Assembly: GCF_029227915.1 (NCBI RefSeq)
Contig: NC_079884.1
Location: 31,979,468-32,043,467 of the forward strand
DNA: 64,000 nt
Origin: Hydractinia symbiolongicarpus
Lineage: Eukaryota; Cnidaria; Hydrozoa; Anthoathecata; Hydractiniidae
Direction: 5' to 3'
Shown: positions 13,407 to 23,361 of the stretch, in pieces
How positions within the stretch are numbered: position 1 is the stretch's first letter
How the letters are laid out: each line of letters starts with the position of its first letter
The notes under the pieces: model-generated
What the model was told of the DNA's origin: nothing
The model's database searches: none
The model's input: the letters and a program-made list of their open reading frames with translations, nothing else
Translations under genes and position numbers: made by a program

Positions 13407-13609
13407 CGGGCTTGGCCCGTATAGTCAAAAGTATACAAAGAAAGTACCCAGGGAGTAAACTCATTTCCCGAACGATTTTTTAAATTATCTTTTCACCACT
13501 AAAACGCATGAGACTTGCAGTTTTCAAAAATGTTTTCATTTTTTATGAGACGCCTAATGAAAGAGGTTTAATCGCCGGCAAACGAAATCCCGCGATTTCC
13601 CGTAAATCC
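13407..13609 (+). repeat. Reference monomer type A
   Basis: Starts CGGGCTTGGCCCG with AGTCAAAAG and CCCGAACG. Diagnostics are TATCTTTTCACC, CTTGCAG, a T for G substitution giving TTTTTTATGAG, and GAAATCCCGCG. The TTTATGAG marker gives a convenient clock for HOR phase: it recurs near 2778, 5213, 7855, 12326, 13545, 14766, 15579, 16800, 17817, 19240 and 20460. Confidence 0.85.
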
Positions 13610-13814
13610 CGGGCTTGGCCCGTATAGTCGAATGTATACAAAGAAAGTACCCAAGGAGTAAACTCATTTCCAGATCGATTTTTTAAATTACTTTTTTCAC
13701 CACTAAAACGCATAAGACTTGTAGTTTTCAAAAATGTTTTCATTTTTGATGAGACGCTGAATAAAAGAAGTTTAATTTTCCGGCAAACGAAAACCTGTGA
13801 TTTCCCGTAAATCC
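13610..13814 (+). repeat. Reference monomer type B (with CENP-B-box-like motif)
   Basis: Starts CGGGCTTGGCCCGTATAG followed by TCGAATG. Other diagnostics are CCCAAGGAG, CATTTCCAGATCG, TTACTTTTTTCACC (one extra T, which makes the unit 204 bp or more), CGCATAAGAC, and AATTGCCGG or AATTTTCCGG with CCTGTG/CCTGCG. It carries TTCG-N3-A-N2-CGGG on the minus strand at 13618-13633. Confidence 0.85.
13618..13633 (-). promoter_or_regulatory. CENP-B-box-like motif, one base short (representative)
   Basis: On the minus strand this site reads TTCG-ACT-A-TA-CGGG. The mammalian CENP-B box core is nTTCGnnnnAnnCGGGn, so all nine fixed bases are present in order but the first spacer has three bases rather than four. 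The motif is found wherever a monomer has GCCCGTATAGTCGAATG (types B, G, K, L, L2, L3), and is destroyed in types with AGTCAAAAG. Functional binding is not shown; with a one-base spacer change it may be coincidental. Confidence 0.35.
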
Positions 13815-14017
13815 CGGACTCGGCCCGTATAGTCAAAAGTATTCAAAGAAAGTACCCAGGGAGTAAACTCATTTCCAAAACGATTTTTTAAATTATTATT
13901 ACACCACTAAAGCCCATGAGACTTGTAGTTTTTAAAAATGTTTTCATTTTTGATGAGACGCTGTATAAAAGAAGTTTAATCGCCGGCAAACGAAAACCCG
14001 CGATTTCCCGTAAATCC
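13815..14017 (+). repeat. Reference monomer type C
   Basis: Starts CGGACTCGGCCCG. Diagnostics are AAAGTATTCAAAG (the GTATAC palindrome is lost), CATTTCCAAAACG, TTATTATTACACC, and CTAAAGCCCATGAG followed by TTTTTAAAAATG. It occupies the position held by H in the neighbouring A-G-H-D-E-F units and is probably its homologue. Confidence 0.83.
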
Positions 14018-14220
14018 CGGACTCGGCCCGTATAGTCAAAAGTATACAAAGAAAGTACCCAGGGAGTAAACTCATTTCCCGAACGATTTTTTAAATTATT
14101 ATTTCACCACTAAAACGCATGAGACCTGTAGTTTTTAAAAACATTTTCATTTTTGATGAGACGCTTAATGAAAGAGGTTTAATCGCCGGCAAACGAAAAC
14201 CCGCGATTTCCTGTAAATCC
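14018..14220 (+). repeat. Reference monomer type D
   Basis: Starts CGGACTCGGCCCG with intact GTATAC. Diagnostics are ATTATTTCACC with AAAACGCATGAGACCTGTAG, AAAAACATTTTC, and CCCGCGATTTCCTGTAAATC at the end, where a CpG in the usual TTTCCCG is replaced by TG. It is related to the right-hand type N, which shares GAGACCTGTAG. Confidence 0.83.
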
Positions 14221-14424
14221 CAGGCTTGGCCCTTATAGTCAAAAGTATACAAAGAAAGTACCCAGGGAGTAAACTCATTTCCCGAACGATTTTTTTAAAT
14301 TATTTTTTTACCACAAAAACGCATGAGACTTGTAGTTTTCAAAAATGTTTTCATTTTTGATGAGACGCTGAATAAAAGAAGTTTAATCGCCGGCAAACAA
14401 AAACCTGCGATTTCCCGTAAATCC
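14221..14424 (+). repeat. Reference monomer type E
   Basis: The start element here is CAGGCTTGGCCC; it is CGGGCTTGGCCC in most copies. Diagnostics are GGCCCTTATAG (G to T in the usual GCCCGTATAG), a seven-T run giving a 204-bp unit, TTATTTTTTCACC or a T variant, and GCTGAATAAAAGAAG with CCTGCG. It persists sporadically in the right half, for example near 22762, 22967, 23970, 24180, 44090 and 55060. Confidence 0.83.
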
Positions 14425-14627
14425 CAGACTCAGCCCGTATAGTCAAAAGTATACAAAGAAAATACCCAGGGAGTAAACTCATTTCCCAAACGATTTTTTA
14501 AATTATTATTTCACCACTAAAGCCCATGAGACTTGTAGTTTTTAAAAATATTTTCATTTTTGATGAGACGCTTAATGAAAGAGGTTTAATCGCCGGCAAA
14601 TGAAAACCCGCGATTTCCCGTAAATCC
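14425..14627 (+). repeat. Reference monomer type F
   Basis: Starts CAGACTCAGCCCG, two CpG-to-CpA type changes relative to CGGACTCGG. Other diagnostics are AAAGAAAATACCC, AAAGCCCATGAG, TTTTTAAAAATATTTTC, and GCCGGCAAATGAAAACCCGC, in which ACGA has become ATGA. Confidence 0.83.
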
Positions 14628-15440
14628 CGGGCTTGGCCCGTATAGTCAAAAGTATACAAAGAAAGTACCCAGGGAGTAAACTCATTTCCCGAACGATTTT
14701 TTAAATTATCTTTTTACCACTAAAACGCATGAGACTTGCAGTTTTCAAAAATGTTTTCATTTTTTATGAGACGCCTAATGAAAGAGGTTTAATCGCCGGC
14801 AAACGAAATCCCGCGATTTCCCGTAAATACCGGGCTTGGGCCGTATAGTCGAATGTATACAAAGAAAGTACCCAAGGAGTAAACTCATTTCCAGATCGAT
14901 TTTTTAAATTACTTTTTTCACCACTAAAACGCATAAGACTTGTAGTTTTCAAAAATGTTTTCATTTTGATGAGACGCTGAATAAAAGAAGTTTAATTTTC
15001 CGGCAAACGAAAACCTGTGATTTCCCGTAAATCCCGGACTCGGCCCGTATAGTCAAAAGTATTCAAAGAAAGTACCCAGGGAGTAAACTCATTTCCAAAA
15101 CGATTTTTTAAATTATTATTACACCACTAAAGCCCATGAGACTTGTAGTTTTTAAAAATGTTTTCATTTTTGATGAGACGCTGTATAGAAGAAGTTTAAC
15201 CGCCGGCAAACGAAAACCTGCGATTTCCCGTAAATCCCAGACTCAGCCCGTATAGTCAAAAGTATACAAAGAAAATACCCAGGGAGTAAACTCATTTCCC
15301 GAACGATTTTTTAAATTATTATTTCACCACTAAAGCCCATGAGACTTGTAGTTTTTAAAAATATTTTCATTTTTGATGAGACGCTTAATGAAAGAGGTTT
15401 AATCGCCGGCAAATGAAAACCCGCGATTTCCCGTAAATCC
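14628..15440 (+). repeat. 4-mer HOR derivative A-B-C-F (813 bp)
   Basis: Starts are A 14628, B 14831, C 15035 and F 15238. D and E are missing. The third monomer begins as C (GTATTC, ATTACACC, CTGTATAGAAG) but ends with the type E tail (AAACCTGCG before CAGACTCAG). The deletion therefore took place by exchange within C and E, keeping monomer phase. Confidence 0.85.
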
Positions 15441-16661
15441 CGGGCTTGGCCCGTATAGTCAAAAGTATACAAAGAAAGTACCCAGGGAGTAAACTCATTT
15501 CCCGAACGATTTTTTAAATTATCTTTTTACCACTAAAACGCATGAGACTTGCAGTTTTCAAAAATGTTTTCATTTTTTATGAGACGCCTACTGAAAGAAG
15601 TTTAATCGCCGGCAAACGAAATCCCGCGATTTCCCGTAAATACCGGGCTTGGCCCGTATAGTCGAATGTATACAAAGAAAGTACCCAAGGAGTAAACTCA
15701 TTTCCAGATCGATTTTTTAAATTACTTTTTTCACCACTAAAACGCATAAGACTTGTAGTTTTCAAAAATGTTTTCATTTTTGATGAGACGCTGAATAAAA
15801 GAAGTTTAATTTTCCGGCAAACGAAAACCTGTGATTTCCCGTAAATCCCGGACTCGGCCCGTATAGTCAAAAGTATTCAAAGAAAGTACCCAGGGAGTAA
15901 ACTCATTTCCAAAACGATTTTTTAAATTATTATTACACCACTAAAGCCCATGAGACTTGTAGTTTTTAAAAATGTTTTCATTTTTGATGAGACGCTGTAT
16001 AGAAGAAGTTTAATCGCCGGCAAACGAAAACCCGCGATTTCCCGTAAATCCCGGACTCGGCCCGTATAGTCAAAAGTATACAAAGAAAGTACCCAGGGAG
16101 TAAACTCATTTCCCGAACGATTTTTTAAATTATTATTTCACCACTAAAACGCATGAGACCTGTAGTTTTTAAAAACATTTTCATTTTTGATGAGACGCTT
16201 AATGAAAGAGGTTTAATCGCCGGCAAACGAAAACCCGCGATTTCCTGTAAATCCCGGGCTTGGCCCTTATAGTCAAAAGTATACAAAGAAAGTACCCAGG
16301 GAGTAAACTCATTTCTCGAACGATTTTTTTAAATTATTTTTTCACCACTAAAACGCATGAGACTTGTAGTTTTCAAAAATGTTTTCATTTTTGATGAGAC
16401 GCTGAATAAAAGAAGTTTAATCGCCGGCAAACGAAAACCTGCGATTTCCCGTAAATCCCAGACTCAGCCCGTATAGTCAAAAGTATACAAAGAAAATACC
16501 CAGGGAGTAAACTCATTTCCCGAACGATTTTTTAAATTATTATTTCACCACTAAAGCCCATGAGACTTGTAGTTTTTAAAAATATTTTCATTTTTGATGA
16601 GACGCTTAATGAAAGAGGTTTAATCGCCGGCAAATGAAAACCCGCGATTTCCCGTAAATCC
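15441..16661 (+). repeat. 6-mer HOR A-B-C-D-E-F (1221 bp)
   Basis: Starts are A 15441, B 15644, C 15849, D 16052, E 16255 and F 16459. It shares the TTTTCCGGC insertion in B and CTGTATAGAAG in C with neighbouring units, and the start of B reads ACCGGGC both here and at 14831, which links the two units as recent relatives. Confidence 0.88.
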
Positions 16662-17679
16662 CGGGCTTGGCCCGTATAGTCAAAAGTATACAAAGAAAGT
16701 ACCCAGGGAGTAAACTCATTTTCCGAACGATTTTTTAAATTATCTTTTCACCACTAAAACGCATGAGACTTGCAGTTTTCAAAAATGTTTTCATTTTTTA
16801 TGAGACGCTTAATGAAAGAGGTTTAATCGCCGGCAAACGAAATCCCGCGATTTCCCGTAAATCCCGGGCTTGGCCCGTATAGTCGAATGTATACAAAGAA
16901 AGTACCCAAGGAGTAAACTCATTTCCAGATCGATTTTTTAAATTACTTTTTTCACCACTAAAACGCATAAGACTTGTAGTTTTCAAAAATGTTTTCATTT
17001 TTGATGAGACGCTGAATAAAAGAAGTTTAATTTTCCGGCAAACGAAAACCTGTGATTTCCCGTAAATCCCGGACTCGGCACGTATAGTCAAAAGTATTCA
17101 AAGAAAGTACCCAGGGAGTAAACTCATTTCCAAAACGATTTTTTAAATTATTATTTCACCACTAAAACGCATGAGACCTGTAGTTTTTAAAAACATTTTC
17201 ATTTTTGATGAGACGCTTAATGAAAGAGGTTTAATCGCCGGCAAACGAAAACCCGCGATTTCCTGTAAATCCCGGGCTTGGCCCTTATAGTCAAAAGTAT
17301 ACAAAGAAAGTACCCAGGGAGTAAACTCATTTCCCGAACGATTTTTTTAAATTATTTTTTCACCACTAAAACGCATGAGACTTGTAGTTTTCAAAAATGT
17401 TTTCATTTTTGATGAGACGCTGAATAAAAGAAGTTTAATCGCCGGCAAACGAAAACCTGCGATTTCCCGTAAATCCCAGACTCAGCCCGTATAGTCAAAA
17501 GTATACAAAGAAAATACCCAGGGAGTAAACTCATTTCCCGAACGATTTTTTAAATTATTATTTCACCACTAAAGCCCATGAGACTTGTAGTTTTTAAAAA
17601 TATTTTCATTTTTGATGAGACGCTTAATGAAAGAGGTTTAATCGCCGGCAAATGAAAACCCGCGATTTCCCGTAAATCC
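16662..17679 (+). repeat. 5-mer HOR derivative A-B-C/D-E-F (1018 bp)
   Basis: Starts are A 16662, B 16865, C/D 17070, E 17273 and F 17477. The third monomer opens as C (GTATTC, CCAAAACG) and continues as D (ATTATTTCACC, GAGACCTGTAG, AAACATTTTC). It is a one-monomer deletion made by crossover inside C and D, with the breakpoint between about 17139 and 17155. Confidence 0.87.
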
Positions 17680-19101
17680 CGGGCTTGGCCCGTATAGTCA
17701 AAAGTATACAAAGAAAGTACCCAGGGAGTAAACTCATTTCCCGAACGATTTTTTAAATTATCTTTTCACCACTAAAACGCATGAGACTTGCAGTTTTCAA
17801 AAATGTTTTCATTTTTTATGAGACGCTTAATGAAAGAGCTTTAATCGCCGGCAAACGAAATCCCGCGATTTCCCGTAAATCCCGGGCTTGGCCCGTATAG
17901 TCGAATGTATACAAAGAAAGTACCCAAGGAGTAAACTCATTTCCAGATCGATTTTTTAAATTACTTTTTTCACCACTAAAACGCATAAGACTTGTAGTTT
18001 TCAAAAATGTTTTCATTTTTGATGAGACGCTGAATAAAAGAAGTTTAATTGCTGGCAAACGAAAACCTGCGATTTCCCGTAAATCCCGGACTCGGCCCGT
18101 ATAGTCAAAAGTATTTAAAGAAAGTACCCAGGGAGTAAACTCATTTCCAAAACGATTTTTTAAATTATTATTACACCACTAAAGCCCATGAGACTTGTAG
18201 TTTTCAAAAATGTTTTCATTTTTGATGAGACGCTGAATAAAAGAAGTTTAATCGCCGGCAAACGAAAACCTGCTATTTCCCGTAAATCCCAGACTCAGCC
18301 CGTATAGTCAAAAGTATACAAAGAAAATACCCAGGGAGTAAACTCATTTCCCGAACGATTTTTTAAATTATTATTTCACCACTAAAGCCCATGAGACTTG
18401 TAGTTTTTAAAAATATTTTCATTTTTGATGAGACGCTTAATGAAAGAGGTTTAATCGCCGGCAAATGAAAACCCGCGATTTCCCGTAAATCCCGGGCTTG
18501 GCCCGTATAGTCAAAAGTATACAAAGAAAGTACCCAGGGAGTAAACTCATTTCTCGAACGATTTTTTAAATTATTATTTCACCACTAAAGCCCATGAGAC
18601 TTGTAATTTTTAAAAATGTTTTCATTTTTGATGAGACGCTGAATAAAAGAAGTTTAATCGCCGGCAAACGAAAACCTGCGATTTCCCGTAAATCCCGGAC
18701 TCGGCCCGTATAGTCAAAAGTATTCAAAGAAAGTACCCAGGGAGTAAACTCATTTCCAAAACGATTTTTTAAATTATTATTACACCACTAAAGCCCATGA
18801 GACTTGTAGTTTTTAAAAATGTTTTCATTTTTGATGAGACGCTGAATAAAAGAAGTTTAATCGCCGGCAAACGAAAACCCGCGATTTCCCGTAAATCCCG
18901 GACTCGGCCCGTATAGTCAAAAGTATACAAAGAAAGTACCCAGGGAGTAAACTCATTTCCCGAACGATTTTTTAAATTATTATTTCACCACTAAAACGCA
19001 TGAGACCTGTAGTTTTTAAAAACATTTTCATTTTTGATGAGACGCTTAATGAAAGAGGTTTAATCGCCGGCAAACGAAAACCCGCGATTTCCTGTAAATC
19101 C
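17680..19101 (+). repeat. 7-mer HOR derivative A-B-C-F-A/C-C-D (1422 bp)
   Basis: Starts are A 17680, B 17883, C 18087, F 18290, A/C 18493, C 18696 and D 18899, then A follows directly. Two independent exchange products can be read: C continuing with the E tail before F, as in the 14628 unit, and an A-type start joined to a C-like body at 18493-18695. E and F are missing after D. Confidence 0.83.
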
Positions 19102-20321
19102 CGGGCTTGGCCCGTATAGTCAAAAGTATACAAAGAAACTACCCAGGGAGTAAACTCATTTCCCGAACGATTTTTTAAATTATCTTTTCACCACTAAAAC
19201 GCATGAGACTTGCAGTTTTCAAAAATGTTTTCATTTTTTATGAGACGCTTAATGAAAGAGGTTTAATCGCCGGCAAACGAAATCCCGCGATTTCCCGTAA
19301 ATCCCGGGCTTGGCCCGTATAGTCGAATGTATACAAAGAAAGTACCCAAGGAGTAAACTCATTTCCAGATCGATTTTTTAAATTACTTTTTTCACCACTA
19401 AAACGCATAAGACTTGTAGTTTTCAAAAATGTTTTCATTTTTGATGAGACGCTGAATAAAAGAAGTTTAATTGCCGGCAAACGAAAACCTGCGATTTCCC
19501 GTAAATCCCGGACTCGGCCCGTATAGTCAAAAGTATTCAAAGAAAGTAGCCAGGGAGTAAACTCATTTCCAAAACGATTTTTTAAATTATTATTACACCA
19601 CTAAAGCCCATGAGACTTGTAGTTTTTAAAAATGTTTTCATTTTTGATGAGACGCTGAATAAAAGAAGTTTAATCGCCGGCAAACGAAAACCCGCGATTT
19701 CCCGTAAATCCCGGACTCGGCCCGTATAGTCAAAAGTACACAAAGAAAGTACCCATGGAGTAAACTCATTTCCCGAACGATTTTTTAAATTGTTATTTCA
19801 CCACTAAAACGCATGAGACCTGTAGTTTTTAAAAACATTTTCATTTTTGATGAGACGCTTAATGAAAGAGGTTTAATCGCCAGCAAACGAAAACCCGCGA
19901 TTTCCTGTAAATCCCGGGCTTGGCCCTTATAGTCAAAAGTATACAAAGAAAGTACCCAGGGAGTAAACTCATTTCCCGAACGATTTTTTTAAATTATTTT
20001 TTCACCACTAAAACGCATGAGACTTGTAGTTTTCAAAAATGTTTTCATTTTTGATGAGACGCTGAATAAAAGAAGTTTAATCGCCGGCAAACGAAAACCT
20101 GCGATTTCCCGTAAATCCCAGACTCAGCCCGTATAGTCAAAAGTATACAAAGAAAATACCCAGGGAGTAAACTCATTTCCCGAACGATTTTTTAAATTAT
20201 TATTTCACCACTAAAGCCCATGAGACTTGCAGTTTTTAAAAATATTTTCATTTTTGATGAGACGCTTAATGAAAGAGGTTTAATCGCCGGCAAATGAAAA
20301 CCCGCGATTTCCCGTAAATCC
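19102..20321 (+). repeat. 6-mer HOR A-B-C-D-E-F (1220 bp)
   Basis: Starts are A 19102, B 19305, C 19509, D 19712, E 19915 and F 20119. B here has AATTGCCGGC rather than the AATTTTCCGGC insertion seen at 13.8-17.0 kb, so it belongs to a sub-lineage closer to the 5.1-10.4 kb HOR. Confidence 0.88.
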
Positions 20322-21337
20322 CGGGCTTGGCCCGTATAGTCAAAAGTATACAAAGAAAGTACCCAGGGAGTAAACTCATTTCCCGAACGTTTTTTTAAAT
20401 TATCTTTTCACCACTAAAACGCATGAGACTTGCAGTTTTCAAAAATGTTTTCATTTTTTATGAGACGCTTAATGAGAGAGGTTTAATCGCCGGCAAATGA
20501 AATCCCGCGATTTCCCGTAAATCCCGGGCTTGGCCCGTATAGTCGAATGTATACAAAGAAAGTACCCAAGGAGTAAACTCATTTCCAGATCGATTTTTTA
20601 AATTACTTTTTTCACCACTAAAACGCATAAGACATGTAGTTTTCAAAAATGTTTTCATTTTTGATGAGACGCTGAATAAAAGAAGTTTAATTGCCGGCAA
20701 ACGAAAACCTGCGATTTCCCGTAAATCCCGGACTCGGCCCGTATAGTCAAAAGTATTCAAAGAAAGTACCCAGGGAGTAAACTCATTTCCAAAACGATTT
20801 TTTAAATTATTATTACGCCACTAAAGCCCATCAGACTTGTAGTTTTTAAAAATGTTTTCATTTTTGATGAGACGCTGAATAAAAGAAGTTTAATCGCCGG
20901 CAAACGAAAACCCGCGATTTCCCGTAAATCCCGGACTCGGCCCGTATAGTCAAAAGTATACAAAGAAAGTACCCAGGGAGTAAACTCATTTCCCGAACGA
21001 TTTTTTAAATTATTATTTCACCACTAAAACGCATGAGACCTGTAGTTTTTAAAAACATTTTCATTTTTGATGAGACGCTTAATGAAAGAGGTTTAATCGC
21101 CGGCAAACGAAAACCCGCGATTTCCTGTAAATCCCGGGCTTGGCCCTTATAGTCAAAAGTATACAAAGAAAGTACCCAGGGAGTAAACTCATTTCCCGAA
21201 CGATTTTTTAAATTATCTTTTCACCACTAAAACGCATGAGACTTGCAGTTTTCAAAAATGTTTTCATTTTTGATGAGACGCTTATTGAAAGAGGTTTAAT
21301 CGCCGGCAAACGAAATCCCGCGATTTCCCGTAAATCC
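20322..21337 (+). repeat. 5-mer HOR derivative A-B-C-D-E/A (1016 bp), last left-family unit
   Basis: Starts are A 20322, B 20525, C 20729, D 20932 and E/A 21135. The last monomer opens as E (GGCCCTTATAG) and continues as A (TATCTTTTCACC, CTTGCAG, AAATCCCGCG), but with TTGATGAG rather than TTTATGAG. Beyond it the A-F order is not seen again as a full unit. Confidence 0.85.
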
Positions 21338-23361
21338 CGGGCTTGGCCCGTATAGTCGAATGTATACGAAGAAAGTACCCAAGGAGTAAACTCATTTCCC
21401 GAAAGATTTTTTAAATTTCTTTTTCACCACTAAAGCCCATGAGACTTGTAAATTTTAAAAATGTTTTCATTTTTGATGAGACGCTGAATAAAAGAAGTTT
21501 AATCGCCGGCAAACGAAAACCCGCGATTTCCCGTAAATCCCGGACTCGGCCCGAATAGTCAAAAGTATACAAAGAAAGTACCCAGGGAGTAAACTGATTT
21601 TCCCGAACGATTTTTTAAAGTATTATTTCACCACTAAAACGCATGAGACCTGTAGTTTTTAAAAATATTTTCATTTTTGATGAGACGCTTAATGAAAGAG
21701 GTTTAATCGCCGGCAAACGATTTCCCGTAAATCCCGGGCTTGGCCCGTATGGTCGAATGTATACAAAGAAAGTACCCTGTGAGTAAACTCATTTCCAGAA
21801 CGATTTTTTAAATTACTTTTTTCACCACTAAAACGCATAACACTTGTAGTTTTCAAAAATGTTTTCATTTTTGATGAGACGCTGAATAAAAGATGTTTAA
21901 TTGCCGGCAAACGAAAACCTGCGATTTCCCGTAAATCCCGGACTCGGCCCGTATAGTCAAAAGTATACAAAGAAAGTACCCAGGGAGTAAACTCATTTCG
22001 CAAACGATTTTTTAAATTATTATTTCACCACTAAAGCCCATGAGACTTGTAGTTTTTAAAAATCTTTTCATTTTTGATGAGACGCTGAATAAAAGAAGTT
22101 TAATCGCCGGCAAACGAAAACCCGCGATTTCCCGTTAATCCCGGACTCGGCCCGTATAGTCAAAAGTATACAAAGAAAGTACCCAGGGAGTAAACTCATT
22201 TCCCGAACGATTTTTTAAATTATTTTTTCACCACTAAAACGCATGAGACATGTAATTTTCAGAAATGTTTTAATTTTTGATGATACGCTTAATGAAAGTG
22301 GTTTAATCGTCGGCAAACGAAAACCCGCGATTTCCCGTAAATCCCGGGCTTGGCCCGTATAGTCGAATGTATACAAAGAAAGTACCCTGTGAGTAAACTC
22401 ATTTCCAGAACGATTTTTTAAATTACTTTTTTCACCACTAAAACGCATAAGACTTGTAGTTTTCAAAAATGTTTTCATTTTTGATGAGACGCTGAATAAA
22501 AGAAGTTTAATTGCCGGCAAACGAAAACCTGCGATTTCCCGTAAATCCCGGACTCGGCCCGTATAGTCAAAAGTATACAAAGAAAGTACCCAGGGAGTAA
22601 ACTTATTTCCCGAACGATTTCTTAAATTATTATTTCACCACTAAAACGCATGAGACCTGTAGTTTTTAAAAACATTTTCATTTTTGATGAGACGCTTAAT
22701 GAAAGAGGTTTAATCGCCGGCAAACGAAAACCCGCGATTTCCCGTAAATCCCGGGCTTGGCCCTTATAGTCAAAAGTATACAAAGAAAGTACCCAGGGAG
22801 TAAACTCATTTCTCGAACGATTTTTTTAAATTATTTTTTTACCACTAAAATGCATGAGATTTGTAGTTTTCAAAAATGTTTTCATTTTTGATGAGACGCT
22901 GAATAAAAGAAGTTTAATCGCCGGCAAACGAAAACACGCGATTTCCCGTAAATCCCGGGCTTGGCCCTTATAGTCAAAAGTATACAAAGAAAGTACCCAG
23001 GGAGTAAACTCATTTCCCGAACGATTTTTTAAATTATTTTTTCACCACTAAAACGCATGAGACTTGTAGTTTTCAAAAATGTTTTCATTTTTGATGAGAC
23101 GCTGAATAAAAGAAGTTTAATCGCCGGCAAACGAAAACCTGCGATTTCCCGTAAATCCCGGGCTTGGCCCGTATAGTCGAATGTATACAAAGAAAGTACC
23201 CAAGGAGTAAACTCATTTCCCGAACGATTTTTTAAAATTTTTTTTCACCACTAAAACGCATGAGACTTGTAGTTTTCAAAAATATTTTCATTTTTGATGA
23301 GACGCTTAACAAAAGAGGTTTAATCGCCGGCAAACGAAAACCCGCGATTTCCCGTAAATCC
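21338..23361 (+). repeat. Transition between the two HOR families
   Basis: Ten monomers that are more diverged from each other than those on either side. It contains odd variants: ACGAAGAAAG near 21367, CCCGAAAG near 21400, CCCGAATAG near 21552, AACTGATTTTCCC near 21595 and a 10-bp deletion at about 21719/21720. Types L, O-like, P-like, D, E and K appear here for the first time or the last time. No non-satellite DNA is seen at the switch. Confidence 0.8.

Larger units (their letters stand above)
13407..14627 (+). repeat. 6-mer HOR A-B-C-D-E-F, reference unit (1221 bp)
   Basis: A clean example of the main left-hand HOR. Monomer starts are A 13407, B 13610, C 13815, D 14018, E 14221 and F 14425. 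Lengths are about 203, 205, 203, 203, 204 and 203 bp, so the 1221-bp unit is longer than six times 203 because of T-run indels in B and E. The unit recurs with few changes at 15441 and 19102. Confidence 0.9.

Noticed and set aside
13987-14005. A second CENP-B-box-like match on the minus strand (TTCGTTTGCCGG).
   Set aside because: Only the TTCG half fits; the central A and the CGGG half are not in position.
21338-23361. Possible transposon insertion at the family switch.
   Set aside because: Every base can be assigned to a monomer; there is no target-site duplication, terminal inverted repeat or foreign segment.
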